A stretch of DNA of 5,051 nucleotides, taken from contig JAKSBO010000424.1 in the NCBI GenBank assembly GCA_022361095.1, positions 1 through 5,051 of the forward strand, read 5' to 3'. The notes beneath the pieces are model-generated. The model did no database searches and was not told the DNA's origin. It saw only the letters and a list, made by a program, of their open reading frames with translations. The stretch is from Desulfobacterales bacterium. GTDB taxonomy: Bacteria > Desulfobacterota > Desulfobacteria > Desulfobacterales > Desulfobacteraceae. How positions within the stretch are numbered: position 1 is the first letter of the stretch; every line of letters starts with the position of its first letter. Both the position numbers and the translations under genes were made by a program. This document shows, piece by piece, positions 1 to 4,959 of the stretch.

Positions 1-129
1 GATATTAAAGCAATTTTATTGCCCGTTTCCGACCTGGTATGGGGCTTGCTAAATTCATGGGCAGCCTATGAAAAAAAAGAGGAGACATGGGATGCTGAAA
101 AATCAAAATTCAGCAAAGAGAGCCAATAA
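1..129 (+). CDS. 3' end of an unidentified gene (partial)
   Basis: Frame 1 is open from the first base to a TAA at 127-129 and gives the last 42 residues of a protein whose start lies outside the window. The visible part begins with a hydrophobic, tryptophan-containing stretch (ILLPVSDLVWGLLNSW) and ends in a strongly charged, lysine- and glutamate-rich tail (KKEETWDAEKSKFSKESQ), as in a C-terminal amphipathic or membrane-proximal helix followed by a cytoplasmic tail. No family can be recognised from so short a piece. It is called coding because the frame is open, the composition is protein-like and there is no competing frame; a chance open frame of this length remains possible. Confidence 0.5.
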   Translation, partial: DIKAILLPVSDLVWGLLNSWAAYEKKEETWDAEKSKFSKESQ

Positions 130-137
130 AAACAGAA

Positions 138-144
138 AAGGAGG
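138..144 (+). promoter_or_regulatory. Strong Shine-Dalgarno without an ATG start
   Basis: AAGGAGG is a near-perfect ribosome binding site, but no ATG or GTG follows at a usable distance. A TTG at 155 gives only 12 codons. An ATT at 153 opens 21 codons, ending in TAG at 216-218, that read WEIFNQEGFGRINLPGANGA after the initiator. This is either a cryptic leader peptide with a rare start or a chance purine run in A-rich DNA. Confidence 0.25.
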
Positions 145-260
145 AAGAAAAAATTTGGGAAATTTTCAACCAAGAGGGATTTGGGCGCATTAATCTGCCG
201 GGCGCAAATGGCGCATAGCAATATTCATAGGTTACCGGCAAATAAATTTATCAAAAATTT

Positions 261-266
261 AGGAGG
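261..266 (+). promoter_or_regulatory. Ribosome binding site of the small secreted protein
   Basis: AGGAGG lies 5 bases before the ATG at 272 and fixes that start. I see no convincing sigma-70 promoter between 130 and 260. Confidence 0.8.
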
Positions 267-271
267 TACTT

Positions 272-799
272 ATGAAAAGAAAAATTAATCAATCAGCGAA
301 TTTTTTTACTTCTTATGTTGCCGGTGCTGCAGCACTGTTTTTTGCTTTGGCGATCGCCGTTAATTCTGCCATGGCAGGCGACGCCAAAACCTATCCGGGA
401 TCCATGGGCGTTAAGTACAGTGGCGGTAATCCCAGTTACAGTTCCAGCATGATGGGAAATCCAAATACTTCATACATGTACGTGGACCTTCCCGCCATCA
501 ACGATTCCATGTCGGAAAGCGTAAACAACGCTTGGGTTGGCGTGCTGGATCGTCACTACAGCCAAAATGTCCGTTGCTCATTTAACTCAGTCTATTGGAA
601 TAACACCCACGATACTATTTATGGCTGGTGGGGTGGCAACAAATATAGCGACGGGAGCAGCAACGATAGGCAGGTGTTGTCCTGGGGACGGGTTGGCGGC
701 TCAGGTGACACCGTGCATCATTATTTCAGTTGCCGTGTTCCGGCAACCTACAATGGAAACCGGTCTTATATTATATCGTACCACGTCAATGAAGATTAA
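272..799 (+). CDS. Small secreted protein of unknown function
   Basis: The 175-residue product starts with a classic Sec signal peptide: a basic N-terminus (MKRK), a hydrophobic core at about residues 15-30, and an AMA cleavage site giving a mature protein from about Gly36. The mature part, about 140 residues, is rich in Gly, Ser, Asn, Tyr and Trp and nearly free of Leu and Lys, which suggests a beta-rich extracellular or periplasmic fold. It has only two cysteines, Cys102 and Cys154, a likely disulfide if the protein leaves the cytoplasm. An aromatic cluster (YGWWGGNKY, residues 117-125) lies between them and could be a binding surface. I do not recognise the family. The start is supported by AGGAGG five bases upstream. 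The next gene, also exported or membrane-anchored, follows after 93 bases containing a strong hairpin, so the two may be co-transcribed. Confidence 0.85.
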   Translation: MKRKINQSANFFTSYVAGAAALFFALAIAVNSAMAGDAKTYPGSMGVKYSGGNPSYSSSMMGNPNTSYMYVDLPAINDSMSESVNNAWVGVLDRHYSQNVRCSFNSVYWNNTHDTIYGWWGGNKYSDGSSNDRQVLSWGRVGGSGDTVHHYFSCRVPATYNGNRSYIISYHVNED

Positions 800-835
800 C
801 TCCTGACAGGGTTGTTCGCGTTTATTTACACACCC

Positions 836-871
836 CGGGCAAGGCCGGCCGTTGTTCACCGGCCTTGCCCG
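836..871 (+). terminator. Perfect 13-bp GC-rich hairpin between two genes
   Basis: CGGGCAAGGCCGG (836-848) pairs perfectly with CCGGCCTTGCCCG (859-871) around a 10-base loop. No T-run follows on the plus strand, so it is not a standard rho-independent terminator. It ends 12 bases before the Shine-Dalgarno of the next gene. It could attenuate transcription, protect the upstream mRNA end, or set the expression ratio of the two genes; the label terminator is only the nearest fit. Confidence 0.5.
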
Positions 872-892
872 CCAACGATCTATGGAGGAATT

Positions 893-1621
893 ATGCCTAA
901 TAAATCTATTAAACGTGTTCAGATTATATCTGCCGCCGCTGTTGTTGCCTTAATTCTGGGATACGTTATGCTGCAAGCGAATTCACCTGAGAAAAATAAT
1001 AAAGTTAAACCGGCCCCTGACGCCCTGTTGTCAAGTGCAAATAAAGCCGGCTTAACCCAATCCGATTTGGATCATGTATCAGGCGAAATTAATGAAGAGC
1101 TTGCCTTGCTGCGAAACCATCTGGATATGTTAAGGGCAAACCAGCAGGCGTTGAAAAAGGATATTGAGGATTTTCAACCCGCACCGGTTGCAAACAATAT
1201 TCAGGATGGCCAAGATGTTAAGGAAGGTGATGACATCCGGTTATCCACCACATCGCCAATACCTGTTGAGCAAAAGGTGCAACAGCAGGAGGTCATGCTG
1301 GAACAGGCTTTTTATGCACAAGAGCCAGACCCCCAGTGGGCTGATGAAACCCTTGACAAGTTGTATGCCGGTTTTGAAAGCCGGGAAATGCAAGGCATTC
1401 ATTTGGTGGACGCTTCGTGCGCGTCTACAATGTGTCAAATGGACATTGTCATTGACCAGGATGCTTCTATGGAGGATAGCTTACAGCATCTGGCGCACCA
1501 TCGTTCATGGGACGGGCCTACATTTGTTGCAGCAAATCAAAGCGGTCAAATTAAAATATATTTTGCCAGAGACGGACACGATCTTCCCAATCCTGATACT
1601 GACGAACCGGCATATCCGTGA
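893..1621 (+). CDS. Membrane-anchored coiled-coil protein of unknown function
   Basis: The product has 242 residues. I chose the ATG at 893 because GGAGG at 884-888 sits 4 bases upstream and a hydrophobic anchor follows at once; an in-frame TTG at 812 would translate through the intergenic hairpin and has no ribosome site. Residues 1-9 are basic, 10-27 form one membrane helix or uncleaved signal anchor, and about 55-95 are charged and helical with coiled-coil character. A Gln/Asp-rich linker runs to about 135. The C-terminal domain (about 140-235) begins with a PDPQWADETLDKLY helix and contains a CASTMC element (Cys176, Cys181) before a beta strand. Such a helix plus cysteine-containing strand is seen in exported proteobacterial proteins without assigned function, as far as I recall. 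The domain most likely faces the periplasm, where the cysteines could form a disulfide or be redox-active. It may act with the secreted product encoded just upstream. Confidence 0.85.
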   Translation: MPNKSIKRVQIISAAAVVALILGYVMLQANSPEKNNKVKPAPDALLSSANKAGLTQSDLDHVSGEINEELALLRNHLDMLRANQQALKKDIEDFQPAPVANNIQDGQDVKEGDDIRLSTTSPIPVEQKVQQQEVMLEQAFYAQEPDPQWADETLDKLYAGFESREMQGIHLVDASCASTMCQMDIVIDQDASMEDSLQHLAHHRSWDGPTFVAANQSGQIKIYFARDGHDLPNPDTDEPAYP

Positions 1622-1663
1622 AAGACCGGCGTTGTCTGTGAGATTTTGCGAAAAGAGATGGCA

Positions 1664-1704
1664 GCCCCACCAAGGGTGCTTGAGCTTGGCCCCAGGGTGG
1701 GGCC
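1664..1704. repeat. GC-rich cluster of mutually exclusive hairpins
   Basis: GCCCCACC (1664-1671) pairs with GGTGGGGC (1696-1703). A competing, tighter hairpin pairs GGCCCCA (1688-1694) with TGGGGCC (1698-1704) around a 3-base loop, so the two folds share one 3' arm. It lies 43 bases after the stop of the coiled-coil protein gene. No T-run follows directly. Confidence 0.45.
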
Positions 1705-1723
1705 CATCCACAACTCTTTGCCC

Positions 1724-1754
1724 AGGGGGAGGAGATGTTTACCCCTCTTTATTT
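1724..1754 (+). terminator. Weak rho-independent terminator candidate
   Basis: AGGGG (1724-1728) can pair with CCCCT (1742-1746), followed by the T-rich run CTTTATTT. The stem is only 5 bp with a 13-base loop, so this is a weak candidate for ending transcription from the 893-1621 gene. Confidence 0.25.
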
Positions 1755-1847
1755 GAAAAACTGCGGTACATACGATTTGAAACGGCCCTGAATAAATTCA
1801 AAGGCATGTGCATAAACTCTGAAATATGATAAGAGAATGGTTTAAAA

Positions 1848-1964
1848 ATGGAAAAAGCGGTTGATTTTAATACATAATGGGCCAAAGAGCAGGATGACAC
1901 CGCCCATAAGATAATCCAGGGGGCTTTGATCTATGCACCGGCCGGACACCTTGGGGTATCCTAG
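1848..1964 (+). pseudogene. Possible short gene relic with an internal stop
   Basis: An ATG at 1848 opens a frame of 38 codons that reads like protein (MEKAVDFNT, then WAKEQDDTAHKIIQGA and LIYAPAGHLGVS) but is broken by an in-frame TAA at 1875-1877 and ends at TAG 1962-1964. There is no good ribosome site. It could be the remnant of a gene that once preceded the exporter, or simply chance. I do not recognise a family. The rest of 1622-1975 holds only the hairpins and promoter candidate listed separately. Confidence 0.2.
1849..1878 (+). promoter_or_regulatory. Weak sigma-70 promoter candidate for the exporter
   Basis: TGGAAA (1849-1854) and CATAAT (1873-1878) are separated by 18 bases, matching the -35 and -10 consensus in 4 and 5 of 6 positions. 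It would give a leader of roughly 90 bases before the exporter start. It overlaps the relic frame, so only one of the two readings may be meaningful. Confidence 0.25.
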
Positions 1965-1975
1965 GAAAAATGCAT

Positions 1976-2587
1976 ATGGATTATAGTATACTTTGCTCGA
2001 TGGCTGTTATTTGGGTGCTCGCCGCAGTCACGCCGGGTCCCAACTTTTTTATAACAATTCACACCGCTGTGGGTACCACAAGACGTATGGCCTTTTGTAC
2101 GGTGGCAGGCATTGTCAGCGGCACCCTGATCTGGGCGGTATCAGGATTTTCAGGAATATCATTTTTGTTTAATACCGTGCCGGTACTCTATATTTTTCTA
2201 AAAACCGCAGGCGGCGTCTACCTGGTTTATGTCGGGATGAATTTGATATTTAAAAAAAAGTCTCCCCAAAAACGAGATAAGAAACAGCACACCAGTGCAG
2301 CCCGCTGTTACCGGCTCGGGTTATTCACCAATCTGCTCAACCCGAAAACAGCGGTGTTCATGACCAGCCTTTTTGCCGCAACCCTTCCTGCCGAAGCCCC
2401 CCCGCAGTTCGGGGTGGCCTGTGTATTGATGATATGCGCTGTTTCTGCGATTTGGTACACCCTTGTTGCAATGGTGTTTTCCTTTGAAACTGCTAAAAAA
2501 GGCTTTGCACATTATAAAAGAATAATTGAAAAAATTGCCGGGGCCGTATTCGTGGGGTTTGGCGTTAAGCTGGCCGTGTCTGAATAG
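1976..2587 (+). CDS. LysE/RhtB family amino acid exporter
   Basis: The 203-residue product has the length and layout of the LysE/RhtB translocator family, inner-membrane proteins that export amino acids or related small molecules using the proton gradient. Visible family marks are the TPGPN motif at residues 19-23 at the end of the first membrane helix, a second and third hydrophobic segment (about 37-90), a basic cytoplasmic loop (KKKSPQKRDKK, about 93-103), the NPK motif at about 122-124, and two further hydrophobic segments to the C-terminus. I chose the ATG at 1976 over the in-frame ATG at 1970 because AGGA (1963-1966) lies 9 bases before it but only 3 before the other. The substrate cannot be told from sequence: family members export lysine, threonine, homoserine, leucine and others. 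No transcription regulator gene lies next to it. It converges on the minus-strand operon. Confidence 0.93.
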   Translation: MDYSILCSMAVIWVLAAVTPGPNFFITIHTAVGTTRRMAFCTVAGIVSGTLIWAVSGFSGISFLFNTVPVLYIFLKTAGGVYLVYVGMNLIFKKKSPQKRDKKQHTSAARCYRLGLFTNLLNPKTAVFMTSLFAATLPAEAPPQFGVACVLMICAVSAIWYTLVAMVFSFETAKKGFAHYKRIIEKIAGAVFVGFGVKLAVSE

Positions 2588-2588
2588 T

Positions 2589-2724
2589 GTCTGACCGAAA
2601 ACCTGGAAATTTTGTCGCGTACAAGGCGGGTGAAAATTTTAACCACAGACATATATTGAATATTTCGAGGATTAAAATTTTTCCCCAACAAAGTAATCGG
2701 CTAAATTACGGTTTTCGGTCGGGC
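2589..2724. repeat. Nested palindromic intergenic element
   Basis: The outer arms are GACCGAAAACC (2593-2603) and GGTTTTCGGTC (2710-2720), a perfect 11-bp inverted repeat that extends to 15 pairs with two G-T pairs at 2589-2592/2721-2724. Inside, GAAAATTTTAA (2632-2642) faces TTAAAATTTTTC (2672-2683), differing by one extra T, around an AT-rich centre that itself contains ATATTGAATAT (2653-2663). It starts two bases after the exporter stop codon. Its form is that of a dispersed extragenic palindrome or small non-coding mobile element; I recall similar sequences between genes of Desulfobacteraceae but cannot confirm it here. Confidence 0.6.
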
Positions 2725-2749
2725 GCTAAATAGCTGCCAGGTGATCTTG

Positions 2750-2795
2750 TGTATACTCCGGCATCCTCGAAGAATCGGTACCGGCTTCGTATACA
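2750..2795. terminator. Second dyad, between convergent genes
   Basis: TGTATAC (2750-2756) and GTATACA (2789-2795) are perfect inverted arms. Inner CCGG copies (2758-2761 and 2781-2784) can extend the stem imperfectly, and a CGGTACCG core lies at 2776-2783. It sits just past the stop of the minus-strand rhodanese gene, so it may end that operon or serve both directions, or belong to the repeat next to it. No clear T-run follows on either strand. Confidence 0.35.
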
Positions 2796-2817
2796 GGTAT
2801 AATGATAGCGCAATAAA

Positions 2818-3354
2818 TCAATCTATTTTGCCTATGGGATATTTAGCTCCCTTCCAGGCAAAAATCCCGCCGGCGTAACGATATACGTTTTTATATCCTA
2901 GCTTCATAGCCCAGGCGGCACCGTTATGGCTTCTTGTGCACTTTACAAAGCCGCAGTAAATCACAATGATTTTATTTTTATCCGGCCCCAGTAATTTTTC
3001 ATAGTCTGTCTGGGTTTTGCCGGCTGTTTCCTTTGTATTCCACTCATCCATATCAGGGATTGGGAACAAAAACTGAACGGCTTCCGGAACGTGATTTTTT
3101 TTGTAGCTGGCCTCATAAGGCATGGTGTCTACAATGACAATGTCTTTCCCGGAATCAATCCATTTTTTAAGTTCATCGGTTGTTACCAGGCCATATCCGC
3201 CTCTTTGTACTTCCCGAACCAGTTTAACCGCCCCTGTTTCCTTTTCCACTTCCTTTTCAAATTTATCCCCAAACAATGCAAAAGCCGGCGTAGCAAATCC
3301 TGTCAGCACACATGTTACAACTAAAAGCATTAAAGCCTGCACAACGTTTTTCAT
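2818..3354 (-). CDS. Exported (periplasmic) rhodanese-like protein
   Basis: The product has 178 residues. The start is the ATG at 3354, where AGGGAG on the minus strand lies 8 bases upstream and a Sec signal peptide follows directly (residues 1-26, AFA cleavage before Leu27); a longer in-frame start at 3432 would bury the signal. The mature protein is a single rhodanese domain: LVTTDELKKWID, then IVIVDTMP with Asp76, an Arg-to-Lys variant of the usual strand-2 region, the active loop YCGFVKCTRS (Cys134, Cys139, Arg141, Ser142), and the NVYRYAGGIFAWKGAKYP ending typical of the fold. Rhodanese domains bind sulfur as a persulfide on the loop cysteine. The loop here is two residues longer than the common C-x4-R-S form and contains two cysteines, seen in exported rhodaneses of anaerobes as far as I recall. 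Its start overlaps the MauE/DoxX gene stop, indicating translational coupling and a shared task. Confidence 0.93.
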   Translation of the reverse strand: MKNVVQALMLLVVTCVLTGFATPAFALFGDKFEKEVEKETGAVKLVREVQRGGYGLVTTDELKKWIDSGKDIVIVDTMPYEASYKKNHVPEAVQFLFPIPDMDEWNTKETAGKTQTDYEKLLGPDKNKIIVIYCGFVKCTRSHNGAAWAMKLGYKNVYRYAGGIFAWKGAKYPIGKID

Positions 3355-3845
3355 AGCAAATTCTCCCTGGTTTTTATATGTTTTAAAGATTGAAGGTACT
3401 GCATGATGGATCTTGGTTGAATATTGTTCCATTTCCGCCAGCCAAAGGCAAATACGACCTGGACCATCATAAAAAGGTCCCTGTAAAAAGCCTGCCTTAA
3501 GCCATGAAACGCTTTGGCTTCAGGGTCTCCCGGGCTGAAACATCCGCAGTCCACATCAAGCCCCATGGCCATTCCATATCCGAGAATCAACAAAAACAGG
3601 ACCAGCAATCCTGAAATGGCGGTGAGGCTGCCTCTGATATCAAACAAAATGCCGATTCCGGCAATGACCTCAAAAAGAGGCAGCAGAACAGCAACCGGCA
3701 TCAGCATTATCTCCGGGACAATGCCATAGGCATCTATCAGTGTGGCGAAGATTTGCGGCTCAATCAGCTTTGTTGTACCGGCATAAATAAAAACCGTTCC
3801 CAAAACCCATCGACATAACAAATATATCCAATTTAAAATTTCCAT
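3351..3845 (-). CDS. MauE/DoxX-type redox-associated membrane protein
   Basis: The 164-residue product has four hydrophobic segments (about 5-24, 47-69, 75-96 and 121-137) and the family pattern LGTVFIYAGTTKLIEP near the N-terminus, LLPLFEVIAGIGIL in helix 2 and DVDCGCF (Cys100, Cys102) after helix 3. The Cys-x-Cys-Phe element is characteristic of the MauE/DoxX group; MauE is needed for methylamine dehydrogenase maturation, a disulfide-related step, and other members work with thiol-redox or sulfur proteins. The start is set at the ATG at 3845 because homologues begin near the first helix; no good ribosome site is seen there, and an in-frame GTG at 3866 is an alternative. The last codon overlaps the rhodanese start as ATGA (3354-3351). 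Together they may move electrons or sulfur between the membrane quinone pool and periplasmic thiols; this is inference. Confidence 0.88.
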   Translation of the reverse strand: MEILNWIYLLCRWVLGTVFIYAGTTKLIEPQIFATLIDAYGIVPEIMLMPVAVLLPLFEVIAGIGILFDIRGSLTAISGLLVLFLLILGYGMAMGLDVDCGCFSPGDPEAKAFHGLRQAFYRDLFMMVQVVFAFGWRKWNNIQPRSIMQYLQSLKHIKTRENLL

Positions 3846-3883
3846 CAATTTAGAGGTATAACACACTTGTTGAAGTATAGTCT

Positions 3884-3912
3884 AATATAATAATACAGAT
3901 AGTTTTCAGCAA
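3884..3912 (-). promoter_or_regulatory. Sigma-70 promoter candidate for the MauE/rhodanese operon
   Basis: Read on the minus strand, TTGCTG (3912-3907) and TATATT (3889-3884) are 17 bases apart. The -10 matches the consensus in 5 of 6 positions, the -35 in 3. The leader would be about 30 bases. The -35 lies inside the dyad at 3902-3921. Confidence 0.45.
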
Positions 3913-3921
3913 TCTGAAAAC
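3902..3921. promoter_or_regulatory. 20-bp dyad, possible operator
   Basis: GTTTTCAG (3902-3909) and CTGAAAAC (3914-3921) form a perfect 8-bp inverted repeat with a 4-base spacer. It covers the proposed -35 of the minus-strand operon, the position expected for a dimeric repressor or a redox-responsive regulator. No regulator gene is present in the window. Confidence 0.4.
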
Positions 3922-4394
3922 ATCTTATTCGAAACAAAAACCCGAAATTCGTTTTATTTGGCACCGGCATTATCTCTATTGCCATTGATGCATCCCATAT
4001 GCCCGATGGCCAGAATCTCCTGGCTAATATTGAATTAAATCCGTATGTGCCCGAATGGTCAGGCCTTGAAAGCCAAGTGGGTAAGATAAAAGGGGCGCAA
4101 GGGCATCCAATCGCTCAAGACGTGTTGTTTCTTATCCGGGGCCTCAATGCCCTGGGTATTTTCCGGGGCTGGATCGCCCTGAACAACGGCACCACCCACG
4201 GTATTGAATAAAGTGATGCAGGTATTAATGTGGCCTTAACGGCATAGACCCATAACAGCTTAGCTCCTTACGGAATTGCCGGGTCCAGAGAGGGAACATC
4301 AGGAAACAATGCCGATGGGTTTACAAGAATCTCCAGGATATTGAATTCACCATTCAGGAAAGCGGGCTTTACAGGAGTAAAAAAATTTTTCTAA
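3918..4394 (+). pseudogene. Decayed gene with in-frame TAA and TAG stops
   Basis: One frame reads as protein over about 157 codons but is broken at TAA 4209-4211 and TAG 4245-4247, ending at TAA 4392-4394. An ATG at 3999 would give a 70-residue piece (MPDGQNLLANIELNPYVPEW and on to NNGTTHGIE), yet the frame already looks coding before it (KFVLFGTGIISIAIDASH, hydrophobic). After the second stop it continues as THNSLAPYGIAGSREG, NNADGFTRISRILN and FRKAGFTGVKKFF. No ribosome site precedes 3999 and no start codon lies further upstream, so the 5' end is missing too. Both stops can come from Gln codons by one C-to-T change. I do not recognise the family. Alternatives are a short intact gene at 3999-4211 or stop readthrough. 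Confidence 0.45.
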
Positions 4395-4477
4395 ATTTTT
4401 TGAAGTAAATTCAGGTGTTTGTAGATAATGATCAGGGCATTTTTAATGCGAGAATGTCATAATTGTTCGTTTTGGAT

Positions 4478-4506
4478 TTGACACGCACCTTGAAAAGCTG
4501 CATGCT
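4478..4506 (+). promoter_or_regulatory. Promoter candidate for the small-protein operon
   Basis: TTGACA at 4478-4483 is a perfect -35, but 17 bases on the -10 is only CATGCT (3 of 6). The same bases, 4478-4494, also resemble a sigma-54 site (TTGACACG, four bases, TTGAA) with the second base of both the GG and the GC elements changed to A. Either reading is possible; neither is strong. Confidence 0.3.
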
Positions 4507-4537
4507 ATTAAACATTCCCTTCTTTAAAGTTCCCTCC

Positions 4538-4579
4538 AAAACAAAATAATTTTTAGCAAAATTAATGTTTTGTTTTTTT
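4538..4579 (+). terminator. Long AT-rich hairpin followed by a T-run
   Basis: AAAACAAAA (4538-4546) pairs with TTTTGTTTT (4568-4576), and inside it TAATTTT (4547-4553) pairs with AAAATTA (4558-4564) around a TAGC loop, leaving a 3-base bulge at 4565-4567. Three more T follow. With only one G-C pair it is a poor terminator, but it may be a leader structure of the small-protein operon, about 30 bases ahead of its ribosome site. Confidence 0.35.
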
Positions 4580-4610
4580 AGCTTTGGAAAGGCTTATTGG
4601 CCAACTATAA

Positions 4611-4616
4611 GGGAGG
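4611..4616 (+). promoter_or_regulatory. Ribosome binding site of the 27-codon gene
   Basis: GGGAGG, in the purine run AAGGGAGGGG, lies 7 bases before the ATG at 4624. It is the main reason to treat this very short frame as a real gene. Confidence 0.6.
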
Positions 4617-4623
4617 GGATATC

Positions 4624-4707
4624 ATGACTTTTATAACCTGGATTCATCCTTTTATAATTGAGTTTGTTGCCTTTTTTTCCAAGGGAGAGGAAAAGGTGAA
4701 CCGATGA
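4624..4707 (+). CDS. 27-residue hydrophobic micro-protein
   Basis: This frame is far below usual gene-calling limits, but it has a strong ribosome site and its TGA (4705-4707) overlaps the ATG of the next gene as ATGA, a common sign of translational coupling. The peptide is hydrophobic over residues 2-19 (TFITWIHPFIIEFVAFFS) and ends in a charged tail (KGEEKVNR), like a single-span or membrane-associated peptide. It could be a small partner of the next protein, a type I toxin-like or holin-like peptide, or only a leader that delivers ribosomes to the next start. There is no family I recognise. Confidence 0.5.
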   Translation: MTFITWIHPFIIEFVAFFSKGEEKVNR

Positions 4708-4904
4708 AAGAAAAGATATTCTTCCAGGTGTTCATTTGTACAGTTACACTGACGATTCTTTCTCTTGCTGTCGCTGTGGTTCTTTTATTGATTGATACAC
4801 CAAATCCTCAAGAAACCAAATCCCTTATAGAGACATGCTCAACCACATGGAAAATGGGATTTGCCGCGATTTTGGGTTTAATCGGCGGCAAAGCTTTAAA
4901 TTAA
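4704..4904 (+). CDS. 66-residue membrane protein with two hydrophobic segments
   Basis: Residues 1-8 are charged, about 9-30 form a long membrane helix, 31-46 make a polar loop (DTPNPQETKSLIETCS) and about 50-62 a shorter hydrophobic, glycine-rich segment (KMGFAAILGLIGG) with a KALN end. Cysteines are Cys12 and Cys45. The ETCSTTWKMGF..GLIGGKA ending looks conserved to me: I recall similar small proteins in diverse bacteria, but with no function I can name. Its start overlaps the 27-codon gene by four bases; AAGG at 4693-4696 is a modest ribosome site 7 bases upstream. Size and topology would fit a holin-like protein or a small membrane subunit of a larger complex, perhaps with the product starting just downstream. 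This is inference. Confidence 0.75.
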   Translation: MKEKIFFQVFICTVTLTILSLAVAVVLLLIDTPNPQETKSLIETCSTTWKMGFAAILGLIGGKALN

Positions 4905-4959
4905 TTGCAGCGGCCCTGAAAAAAATAACCAAGGCGTTGATTCCGGGATTTTACAAGGA

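Noticed and set aside
812..892. N-terminal extension of the coiled-coil protein from a TTG at 812
   Set aside because: It has no ribosome site, would be translated through the perfect hairpin, and would put 27 residues before the membrane anchor; the ATG at 893 has GGAGG and starts just before the anchor.
1164..1829. Long alternative plus-strand frame of 221 codons
   Set aside because: It shadows the 893-1621 gene in another frame, is rich in Arg, Cys and Trp without domain logic, and lacks a ribosome site.
3355..3432. N-terminal extension of the rhodanese from 3432
   Set aside because: It would move the signal peptide inside the protein and overlap the upstream gene by 82 bases; the ATG at 3354 has a ribosome site and a standard ATGA overlap.
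3091..3729. Plus-strand frames opposite the MauE and rhodanese genes
   Set aside because: The minus-strand genes have clear family motifs, a signal peptide and coupling; the plus-strand frames are antisense shadows.
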